NCBI GenBank assembly: GCA_001751085.1
Contig: MAXP01000247.1
Location: 1-5,069, forward strand
Direction: 5' to 3'
Length of the DNA stretch: 5,069 nucleotides
From: Desulfobacterales bacterium C00003060
Lineage (GTDB): Bacteria; Desulfobacterota; Desulfobacteria; Desulfobacterales; C00003060
Positions 1 to 4,945 of this stretch are shown here, in pieces. The notes below the pieces were generated by a model. That model was not told the DNA's origin. It ran no database searches and saw only the letters and a program-made list of their open reading frames with translations. The position numbers were made by a program, and so were the translations under genes. Positions within the stretch are counted from its first letter, which is position 1. Every line of letters begins with the position of its first letter.

Positions 1-284
1 ACTTTGATGGCATCTGAGGACAGTAAGCCCACAACGACACTACCCATTTCAACTTTATCCTGGGTAAACTCGCCTGCGGAAGAAGCTCCGATTAAGGGCG
101 CATTATTCGTGGCTGCTCTGACGGCATCCACCACTTCCCTATAGTCATACTCACTGGAGGAATATACCATGCATAGGTCAACTCGGGCTCCGCCCAATTT
201 TTCTTTTGCCTGCTGGACAGCCTCTTTAGCTGACACAGCGCCGCTTTTCCCCTTACTCAAACCGGTCGATAGTTTAGTTCCCAT
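1..284 (-). CDS. FIST N-terminal domain sensory protein (5' part only, runs off the left edge)
   Basis: The frame reads from ATG at 284-282 to the window edge and gives 94 complete residues with no stop. It begins MGTKLSTGLSKGKSG and includes a helix rich in Ala/Lys (about 19-31), the strand VDLCMVYSSS (35-44) and the segment LIGASSAGEFT (64-74). That segment matches the GCSTAGE-type signature of the FIST N-terminal domain, and the order of elements also fits. FIST domains are putative ligand-binding sensory modules, often found alone (FIST_N plus FIST_C) or attached to kinases, GGDEF or chemotaxis outputs; any output here lies outside the window. A good Shine-Dalgarno, AGAGGTG (complement of 291-297), sits 6 nt before the ATG. 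It points the same way as the REC-GGDEF gene, but about 627 bp of repeat-filled DNA separates them, so they are probably not one operon. Family assignment is from motif recognition and is fairly confident; the ligand is unknown. Confidence 0.8.
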   Translation of the reverse strand, partial: MGTKLSTGLSKGKSGAVSAKEAVQQAKEKLGGARVDLCMVYSSSEYDYREVVDAVRAATNNAPLIGASSAGEFTQDKVEMGSVVVGLLSSDAIK

Positions 285-348
285 CTTGATCACCTCTTTT
301 GTTCATGAGTGCCCATCCAGAAATGCCCCATCCCCCAGAAAGCTACAA

Positions 349-392
349 TGATACTTGATGCTTGGAATGTGATACTTGATGCTTGATGCTTG
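349..392. repeat. Short direct repeats, TGATGCTTG-type
   Basis: The 16-mer TGATACTTGATGCTTG occurs at 349-364 and again, identically, at 370-385. A third partial unit, TGATGCTTG, overlaps it at 384-392. The following TGAAATTTGAAATTGG looks like a further degenerate continuation. Simple TTGATGC-like tracts of this kind are common between genes in some repeat-rich environmental genomes. They may be slippage products; no function is apparent. Confidence 0.7.
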
Positions 393-533
393 AAATTTGA
401 AATTGGGAAAAAATAGAATCTGCTGCTTTGAGCTTTCTACAAGTGGAAACAAAGTTAGGTCTTACCGAGCCTTTACCCTACCCCAAAAGCATTATCTCAA
501 AGTGTATAGAACCTAAATTCAGCGATTTATGTA

Positions 534-541
534 GCCAGATC
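534..541. repeat. Left target-site duplication of the MITE-like element
   Basis: GCCAGATC at 534-541 is repeated exactly at 715-722, directly outside the two inverted ends of the 542-714 element. Eight bases is the duplication length typical of IS66-family insertions. Confidence 0.7.
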
Positions 542-714
542 GTAACTTCTCAATAAGTTTGGGTAACAGTCACTGGATTCCGGCTTTCGCCGGAATGACG
601 TTTGGATGTAACTGCCCGTCATTCCTGCGAACCCTGGATCAGAGTCCAGGGGAGGCACAGCAATCCAGTAAATAGTCGCAAAATGTAATCTACCCCAACT
701 TATTGAGAATTTAC
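542..714. mobile_element. MITE-like non-autonomous element with IS66-type ends
   Basis: This 173-bp element has inverted ends at 542-565 and 691-714 that match at 22 of 24 positions. The left end starts GTAACTTCTCAATAAG and the complement of the right end starts GTAAATTCTCAATAAG. An 8-bp direct repeat, GCCAGATC, flanks it (534-541 and 715-722). Ends beginning GTAA together with 8-bp duplications are the hallmark of the IS66 family. There is no transposase frame, so it would have to be mobilised in trans. Inside it is highly palindromic: hairpin ATTCCGGC/GCCGGAAT (577-584, 589-596); hairpin CCCTGGA/TCCAGGG (632-638, 645-651); GGAATGACG (592-600) paired with CGTCATTCC (617-625); and ACTGGATT (572-579) paired with AATCCAGT (662-669). 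The boundaries are seen directly in the sequence; the family assignment is inferred from the termini. Confidence 0.75.
577..596. repeat. Strong hairpin inside the MITE
   Basis: ATTCCGGC, a TTTC loop, then GCCGGAAT form a perfect 8-bp stem with a 4-nt loop. It is part of a GGATTCCGGC...GCCGGAATGACG unit that resembles extragenic palindromes scattered through many proteobacterial and Desulfobacterota genomes. As RNA it would fold on either strand, but there is no U-tract, so I do not call it a terminator. Confidence 0.7.
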
Positions 715-722
715 GCCAGATC
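715..722. repeat. Right target-site duplication of the MITE-like element
   Basis: GCCAGATC here is identical to 534-541. It runs into a perfect 10-bp palindrome, CCAGATCTGG (716-725), so the element appears to have inserted within or beside a palindromic target. Confidence 0.7.
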
Positions 723-882
723 TGGCATCCTTAATTTTTACTTTACACTTGATTGAAAAGTAGCAGCGGCATCCTGCCGCTGATTTAAGAGGCTGGAAGC
801 CTCTTCTACTACGATTTACAATTTTTAGCTCCAATAAAAGTGTCAACTACTTTTACCACAAAATGAAGGATGCCCCAGATCT
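718..882. repeat. Imperfect long inverted repeat surrounding a double hairpin
   Basis: The left arm AGATCTGGCATCCTT (718-732) pairs with AAGGATGCCCCAGATCT (866-882), apart from a two-base insertion. Weaker symmetry continues inward: ATTTT after each CATCCTT, and ACACTT (left) against AAGTGT (838-843). The double hairpin at 759-810 lies near the centre. There is no coding capacity. It may be an older small repeat element, distinct from the MITE at its left edge. Its true outer limits cannot be fixed from one copy. Confidence 0.5.
759..810. repeat. Compact three-way-junction palindrome (two hairpins closed by an outer stem)
   Basis: The outer stem AGTAG (759-763)/CTACT (806-810) encloses two perfect hairpins. 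The first is CAGCGGC/GCCGCTG (764-770, 776-782; 5-nt loop). The second is AAGAGGCT/AGCCTCTT (787-794, 798-805; 3-nt loop). The outer stem abuts both hairpins without gaps. Read on the minus strand, the structure is followed by TTTT (complement of 756-759), so it could weakly terminate or stabilise the transcript of the REC-GGDEF gene about 100 nt upstream. The structure is seen directly; the role is a guess. Confidence 0.7.
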
Positions 883-911
883 CATAAAAAACCGCTTAAT
901 ATGGTAGAGGT

Positions 912-1781
912 CTATAGATGTTTTTTGGTTTTTTCCTTATAAAGAATCTCATCTACTATCTCAATGAAGTCTTCAATACTCTCATTGCCATATTCCGCTA
1001 CGCCCACACTGGCCGTAATTCTACCGATTTCCGCCTCTTTAACCGCTTTCTTGATACGCTCTGCCGAACCGCAGGCCTGGGCCTTATTCGCCCCCGGCAT
1101 AATCACAGCAAACTCGTCTCCTCCTTGGCGACAGCCGGTGTCGACCTTTTTCCTGATATTACGTAAGATTATCTCCGCCACCTTTTTCAAGGCCCAGTCT
1201 CCTTCAACGTGGCCATGGGCATCATTGTATCTCTTGAAATTATCCAGGTCTATGAGAAGAAGCGAGACCGAACACCTCTGCCGTTTTGCCCTGATCGTCT
1301 CTTCTTCCAGCCTGGCACGGAAATACCTGCGATTGAAAAGCCCTGTTAGATCGTCGGTGACGGAAAGCTTTTTTAACTCATCTTCCAGCCTCGCCTTCTC
1401 TTTTCTCTCGTTATGCTGTTGTAAGGTCTTATGGATAACTGACAACAAGACGGCAAAATAGTCTACTGACTTGACCACATAGTCATATGCGCCTTCTTTC
1501 ATGGCCTTTACGGCAATGAGCTCATCTCCTTGGCCTGTTACCATTATTACGGGAATATCGTATGCTTCATCAAGGATATGCCGCAGCACACCGAGGCCGT
1601 CCAGACCGGGGAGTCCATAGTCAACCAGGATCACTACCGGTCTGGCCTCCGCTGACAGTCCCTTGAGATATTTTAAGGCATCCCTTCCTGATTTTGTCCA
1701 ATAAACCTCAAACTCTGTTTCAATGGCCCTTCTCATAAGCTCGGCATGATCTACGTCATCCTCAATCAACATTATTTTCAT
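912..1781 (-). CDS. REC-GGDEF response regulator (probable diguanylate cyclase)
   Basis: This cytoplasmic two-component output protein of 289 residues would make cyclic-di-GMP from two GTP when phosphorylated. The receiver domain covers about 1-120: acidic pair E7/D8 in MLIEDD, phosphoacceptor D54 in VDYGLPG, T82 and K104 (YVVKS). A charged helical linker (about 121-142) leads to the GGDEF domain (about 143-283), with DDLTGLFNRR (143-152), the metal and substrate residues D178 (LLIDLDNFK), N186 and D195 (GD), and an intact RQGGDEF (218-224). All expected catalytic residues are present, so activity is likely. The inhibitory RxxD site reads KKVD (211-214), so product feedback may be weakened. 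ATG at 1781-1779 is chosen because AAGGGG lies 7 nt upstream; a TTG two codons earlier would be only 1 nt from it. It is divergent from the REC-HD-GYP gene, whose receiver domain is closely similar. No transmembrane segment or partner kinase is visible. Confidence 0.93.
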   Translation of the reverse strand: MKIMLIEDDVDHAELMRRAIETEFEVYWTKSGRDALKYLKGLSAEARPVVILVDYGLPGLDGLGVLRHILDEAYDIPVIMVTGQGDELIAVKAMKEGAYDYVVKSVDYFAVLLSVIHKTLQQHNERKEKARLEDELKKLSVTDDLTGLFNRRYFRARLEEETIRAKRQRCSVSLLLIDLDNFKRYNDAHGHVEGDWALKKVAEIILRNIRKKVDTGCRQGGDEFAVIMPGANKAQACGSAERIKKAVKEAEIGRITASVGVAEYGNESIEDFIEIVDEILYKEKTKKHL

Positions 1782-1788
1782 CGGCAAG

Positions 1789-1794
1789 CCCCTT
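1789..1794 (-). promoter_or_regulatory. Ribosome binding site that decides the REC-GGDEF start
   Basis: AAGGGG (complement of 1789-1794) lies 7 nt before ATG at 1781 but only 1 nt before the alternative TTG at 1787-1785. The ATG is therefore preferred, which trims two residues from the longest open frame. Confidence 0.7.
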
Positions 1795-1843
1795 AGTTCA
1801 TATGGTTGATGAAACCAAACCCTGTAGATTTATTGTAGAAGCA

Positions 1844-1871
1844 ACTATATGAAACTGGTGAAAAAAGTCAA
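1844..1871 (-). promoter_or_regulatory. Sigma70-type promoter for the REC-GGDEF gene
   Basis: On the minus strand, TTGACT (complement of 1866-1871) and TATAGT (complement of 1844-1849) are separated by 16 nt. Each matches the consensus at 5 of 6 positions. Transcription would start near 1837, leaving a leader of roughly 55 nt. An inverted repeat (1847-1862 with 1907-1920) overlaps the -10 and spacer. Confidence 0.55.
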
Positions 1872-1920
1872 CTCCCACTTAAATATCCGGTTGACCCGTT
1901 GGCCGGTTCACCAGTCATAT
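1847..1920. repeat. Inverted repeat in the divergent promoter region
   Basis: ATATGAAACTGGTGAA (1847-1862) and TTCACCAGTCATAT (1907-1920) are complementary apart from two extra bases in the first arm. The arms flank 44 bp. One arm covers the -10 and spacer of the REC-GGDEF promoter, so a regulator binding both arms could control that gene. A repeat-element origin is equally possible. Confidence 0.5.
1887..1910. repeat. Three degenerate 8-bp tandem units
   Basis: CCGGTTGA, CCCGTTGG and CCGGTTCA follow each other without gaps, between the arms of the 1847-1920 inverted repeat. They could be operator half-sites or simple tandem drift. Confidence 0.5.
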
Positions 1921-1971
1921 CACCAAATTCCTAAAATCAACCACGCGGTTGCCGAATATCTACAAATTGCA

Positions 1972-2001
1972 TTGACAAATCGTGGTTTCCTGGGTTAGAA
2001 A
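1972..2001 (+). promoter_or_regulatory. Possible sigma70-type promoter for the REC-HD-GYP gene
   Basis: A perfect -35 box, TTGACA (1972-1977), is followed after 18 nt by TAGAAA (1996-2001), a 4 of 6 match to the -10 consensus. Transcription would begin near 2008, leaving a leader of only about 20 nt that carries the ribosome binding site. The poor -10 and long spacer suggest a weak or activated promoter, or a misassignment. Confidence 0.4.
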
Positions 2002-2011
2002 TTGAGATTTT

Positions 2012-2021
2012 GGGGAAGGAG
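2012..2021 (+). promoter_or_regulatory. Ribosome binding site that decides the REC-HD-GYP start
   Basis: The purine run GGGGAAGGAG ends 6 nt before GTG at 2028-2030. The longest open frame starts at TTG 2010-2012, upstream of this run and without its own ribosome binding site. The GTG is therefore the likely start. Confidence 0.75.
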
Positions 2022-2027
2022 ATTGCT

Positions 2028-3041
2028 GTGAATTCACTAAAAATAATGATCATCGAGAACGACAAGGACCACTTTGACCTTATGGAGTACGCCATCAAGA
2101 AAAAGTTCCCCCATGCCGTAGTAGATTTATGTGAAAAAATCGACCTCTGCCTGGAGCGACTTGAAGCGACCAGTAGAGATATCATCATCATTGATTATCT
2201 CCTGTCCGGCATGACTGGTCTTGAGTTTTTTGAAAAACTGAAAAGGCGTAAAATAGATGTTCCGGTCATTATCGTTACGGCTCACGGGGATGAGAATGTC
2301 GCCGTAGAGGCCATGAGGTTAGGGGCATTTGACTACGTAGTCAAATCTGACATTTTTTTTGAACTCATACCTGAAAGAATACTCAAGGCGCTCCATGCCA
2401 ACGAACTGAAGTCAAGAGCCAGACAGGCAGAAGAAAAACTGCTGAAAAATCAAGAAACCGTACAGAAGGCGTTCAAAGGAGCAATTAACACTATCTCAAT
2501 AATCATTGAATACCGTGATCCGTACACTGCTGAACATCAGATCCAGGTGGCCCGGATGTGTAAGTCTATTGCCCAAAGGCTTGGCATGGAAAAGGACCAC
2601 ATAGAGACGCTTTGCGTTGCTGCGTCCTTGCAAGATATTGGGAAGATAGCGATACCAGCAGAGATACTTTCCAAGCCCACTACCCTTACCTCCGAGGAGA
2701 TGGCCTTGATCCGCCAGCATTCTCAGATCACACATGACATCCTCTCAGCCAACGACTGGCCCTGGCAGATTGCGGAGATAGCAGTTCAGCATCATGAGAG
2801 ACTCGATGGCTCAGGTTACCCCAAAGGGCTAAAAGGAGACGAGATAAGCCTTGAAGGCCGGATCACGGCTGTTGCAGACGTGACGAACGCCATGATTCAT
2901 CACAGGCCTTACAGGCCGGCAAAGAGCCTACATGAAACCGTAGATGAATTGAAACAGGCCAGTGGCAGTCTTTTTGATCCTCAGGTGGTGGACGCGTGTA
3001 TCGAAATGCTTGAATCAAGGCAAGTGCCCACAGGAGGGTGA
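2028..3041 (+). CDS. REC-HD-GYP response regulator with an altered HD motif (QD)
   Basis: This 337-residue cytoplasmic two-component output protein belongs to the cyclic-di-GMP phosphodiesterase (RpfG-like) group. The receiver domain covers about 1-122: phosphoacceptor D56 (IIIIDYLLSG), T84 and K106 (YVVKS). The acidic pair reads E10-N11 (IIENDKDH), with Asn where the Mg2+-binding Asp is expected. A helical linker (about 123-150) leads to the HD-GYP domain (about 150-330), which has H170 (YTAEHQ), H231 (RQHSQ), the H255/H256 pair and GYP in HHERLDGSGYP, and D284 (AVADV). The defining HD dyad reads Q202-D203 (LQDIGK), so one metal-binding histidine is missing and activity is doubtful; binding or another metal arrangement is possible. 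GTG is taken as the start from the ribosome binding site. It is divergent from the REC-GGDEF gene and convergent with the DUF89-like gene, stopping 20 bp from that gene's stop. Family is certain; catalysis is not. Confidence 0.92.
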   Translation: MNSLKIMIIENDKDHFDLMEYAIKKKFPHAVVDLCEKIDLCLERLEATSRDIIIIDYLLSGMTGLEFFEKLKRRKIDVPVIIVTAHGDENVAVEAMRLGAFDYVVKSDIFFELIPERILKALHANELKSRARQAEEKLLKNQETVQKAFKGAINTISIIIEYRDPYTAEHQIQVARMCKSIAQRLGMEKDHIETLCVAASLQDIGKIAIPAEILSKPTTLTSEEMALIRQHSQITHDILSANDWPWQIAEIAVQHHERLDGSGYPKGLKGDEISLEGRITAVADVTNAMIHHRPYRPAKSLHETVDELKQASGSLFDPQVVDACIEMLESRQVPTGG

Positions 3042-3061
3042 ATGAAAAAGCATTAGGAAAC

Positions 3062-4882
3062 TCATACCGCGCAGATCTCACTCAACCGCCGATCGTACAT
3101 CTTGCCTATGCCATATTCTTCCCGCCTCAGGAATTTCTCTTGCGATGGACCTATAATCTGCATTTCAGGGTGTTGCTTCTGGACTTCAAGGGCAATCTTC
3201 ATCTCCTTTGTACAACCCGTGCTGAACGTAGCATCCTTGCCCACCCACTCAGGGGGGACCTTGGTTCCCATGATTTCGAATGCCTTTATGATATCATCGT
3301 ATAGCTGGAACCGCCATATGTCAATCAAGCAGCTTCGTTGAACAATCTCCCACATAAACATCAGGTCATCGGCATCCATCCCTGCCTCATAATACTCTGA
3401 TGGATTAATGATGAAGGTGTTCGCTGATTGCTCCTTGAGAAAACGGATAAAGATCGACATGATTCTTTTGGCCATCGCCAACCTGCCTGGGATAGAACCG
3501 ATAATTCCGCTGTAGAAAATAACTGTCATACCTTTCTGTTTGGCTGCTTCCATCTGCGAGATGATCGCTTGCGCCTTCTTTTCAAGATCCTTGTGCGAAA
3601 ACTTGATGACGGCAGGGTGTCTGGCCTTATACCAGATCGAAGCTACACCATTTTCATCTTTTGCGATACTATAGATGTCCTGGGTAAAACGGAAGTGGGT
3701 ATCAAAAAAGCGTCGTCTTTGATCAGGGCCCTTGGAGATGATACAATCCACCTCCTTGAAGACCCTGGCAAAGGTTGTCGAGGCCAGCAGAAGGTTGAGG
3801 TCCTCACGAGTGCCATCGCAGATGGCCATGATATTCTTGTCGCTTTTCAAGATATGAACCAGTTCGTTCTTGCCCAACCTCTGCTCCTTCATCAACAGGA
3901 CATCTTCAAGTTCCCGGCAGAGTATTTCGTCTTCCTGGGCATCATAAAAGTCAACCTTGGTAAACAAAGGGCCGCGCTTGAAGGAGATGATTACTTTATG
4001 CCCGAGTTGAGTCAGATATCTTATGATGGCCAAGTCTACCATCACCCCGCCTGCTTCATCGACCAACCATAGGATCTTCTTGGGGTGGGGCATACCCGAG
4101 GCACCTTGTTTTCTGTGAACCAGCAAAAAATCCCACAATGGCTCGACACCATCTCCAGCAAGAGAACGGCCGAGGAGCATTAGGAAATCCTCCACCGTGT
4201 ATTGCAAAACCACATCTGATTCCCACAGCGAATCCTCAACCGACAAGGCAAAGAGACGCTGCAGTTTCAGACAGTCCACGCAGCCCTTGATCTCACTAAG
4301 CATAGCAGGGAAGGAAAGGAGATCACCTTCATCAATATGGTTCAATGCCTTCTGAAACGCCTCTGAACTAAGCATCCGGAAAGCCTGCTTGTTTCGCCCA
4401 GCCTTTTCACATAGATAGGGGTCATCTATCTGGGTGCGGTCAAGGTACAGTTTCAAAAGACGCTTTTCCAGCCGTGACGGAATCATCAACCCATCCCGTG
4501 TCTCGTGCTGATACTTGCTTTTGAAAAGGCATCTCAAGAAGGTCTTGTCCCATTCATTCTCAATCTGACGATCAATCAAGTCGAGGATCCTGTGGAGGAC
4601 ATCTTCGTATTTTTCCTGTAAACACCGAGATTTCTCTCGTCTCATGATACTTCCGAACATGCGATCTGAGCACGGATAGTACCGCTCGTTTTCCTCGGCA
4701 TAGACCATGAAACGAACCTGCTCCGGAGAGGCTACACAATCAGGATAGGCAGAATAATCAAGGTGGTTTTCTATGAAAAATGTGGTGTACCACGCATCCA
4801 TGATGGGGTCTTCGCCAGCTCTGTAAGGATGCTCTGGATTAAAAGCGGGTAACCCCATGGAACCGTGACCGTCAGACATCAT
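3062..4882 (-). CDS. Large DUF89/ARMT1-like protein with a C-terminal extension
   Basis: The protein has 606 residues, no signal peptide and no clear membrane segment. The N-terminal part is helical; DPYLCEKAGRNKQAF (154-168) resembles the DPY...K...N region of DUF89 proteins. The core about 268-410 has their layout: a strand then WLVDEAGG (272-279), FKRGPLFTKVDFYDA (301-315), CDGTREDL (355-362) and IISKGPDQRR (381-390). DUF89/ARMT1 proteins are metal-dependent damage-control phosphatases of small phosphometabolites. The usual DNAGE motif reads DEAGG, so E276 replaces a metal-binding Asn, and KGQGN reads KGPDQ; the substrate may therefore differ or activity may be lost. Residues about 411-606 contain VIFYSGIIGSIPGRL (454-468), FIINPSEYY (490-498) and STGCTKEM (554-561), and I do not recognise them. 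A CxxC (201-204) is present. AAGGA lies 3 nt before the first ATG and 6 nt before the second (4879), so M2 may be the true start. It is convergent with the REC-HD-GYP gene. The DUF89 assignment is motif-based and moderately sure. Confidence 0.7.
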   Translation of the reverse strand: MMSDGHGSMGLPAFNPEHPYRAGEDPIMDAWYTTFFIENHLDYSAYPDCVASPEQVRFMVYAEENERYYPCSDRMFGSIMRREKSRCLQEKYEDVLHRILDLIDRQIENEWDKTFLRCLFKSKYQHETRDGLMIPSRLEKRLLKLYLDRTQIDDPYLCEKAGRNKQAFRMLSSEAFQKALNHIDEGDLLSFPAMLSEIKGCVDCLKLQRLFALSVEDSLWESDVVLQYTVEDFLMLLGRSLAGDGVEPLWDFLLVHRKQGASGMPHPKKILWLVDEAGGVMVDLAIIRYLTQLGHKVIISFKRGPLFTKVDFYDAQEDEILCRELEDVLLMKEQRLGKNELVHILKSDKNIMAICDGTREDLNLLLASTTFARVFKEVDCIISKGPDQRRRFFDTHFRFTQDIYSIAKDENGVASIWYKARHPAVIKFSHKDLEKKAQAIISQMEAAKQKGMTVIFYSGIIGSIPGRLAMAKRIMSIFIRFLKEQSANTFIINPSEYYEAGMDADDLMFMWEIVQRSCLIDIWRFQLYDDIIKAFEIMGTKVPPEWVGKDATFSTGCTKEMKIALEVQKQHPEMQIIGPSQEKFLRREEYGIGKMYDRRLSEICAV

Positions 4883-4885
4883 CTG

Positions 4886-4890
4886 TCCTT
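4886..4890 (-). promoter_or_regulatory. Ribosome binding site of the DUF89-like gene
   Basis: AAGGA (complement of 4886-4890) precedes two consecutive ATG codons, at 4882-4880 and 4879-4877. The second has the better spacing (6 nt against 3 nt), so the product may be one residue shorter. Confidence 0.5.
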
Positions 4891-4909
4891 TTTTATCTTA
4901 GGGGTAACC

Positions 4910-4945
4910 GTTCACAGGTTCAGGGTTCAACGTTCAGGGTTACGG
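4910..4945. repeat. Degenerate 7-bp tandem repeats (GTTCAGG type)
   Basis: Consecutive units read GTTCACAG, GTTCAGG, GTTCAAC, GTTCAGG and GTTACGG. They lie just upstream of the DUF89-like gene, where its 5' leader or promoter should be. No function is evident. Confidence 0.65.

Larger units (their letters stand above)
285..911. other. Gene-free, repeat-filled interval
   Basis: No credible coding frame is seen on either strand between the FIST start and the REC-GGDEF stop. The contents are short direct repeats (349-392), a MITE-like element (542-714), and an inverted-repeat structure with a double hairpin (718-882). In about 393-533 I see nothing recognisable beyond AT-rich sequence. Any promoter of the FIST gene should lie in 300-480 on the minus strand, but no convincing -35/-10 pair was found. 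Confidence 0.7.

Noticed and set aside
169..351. 60-codon plus-strand open frame
   Set aside because: It lies mostly antisense to the FIST gene, which has recognisable motifs and a good ribosome binding site. Its tail runs into repeats and the product is low in complexity.
349..392. CRISPR array
   Set aside because: The repeats are 16 bp or less, separated by only a few bases, and lack unique spacers of regular length.
577..651. Rho-independent terminators from the MITE hairpins
   Set aside because: Neither hairpin is followed by a T-tract on either strand, and no gene ends nearby on the plus strand.
964..1461. 165-codon plus-strand frame (and a shorter one at 918-1166) opposite the REC-GGDEF gene
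   Set aside because: Both are antisense shadows of a gene with complete REC and GGDEF motifs. Their products are Ser/Leu/Ala-rich and match no family I know.
1785..1787. TTG as the start of the REC-GGDEF gene
   Set aside because: It is only 1 nt from the Shine-Dalgarno, whereas ATG at 1781 is 7 nt away.
2010..2012. TTG as the start of the REC-HD-GYP gene
   Set aside because: It lies upstream of the strong GGGGAAGGAG, has no site of its own, and is close to the predicted transcription start.
1782..2027. Cyclic-di-GMP riboswitch in the leaders of the two regulators
   Set aside because: I saw no GEMM-type conserved core on either strand, and the HD-GYP leader would be too short.
1937..2191. 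84-codon minus-strand frame across the HD-GYP start
   Set aside because: It overlaps the start of the well-supported REC-HD-GYP gene antisense, and the Ser-rich product has no motif.
3428..4072. 214-codon plus-strand frame opposite the DUF89-like gene
   Set aside because: Despite its length, it is antisense to the conserved DUF89-like core and shows no recognisable domain.
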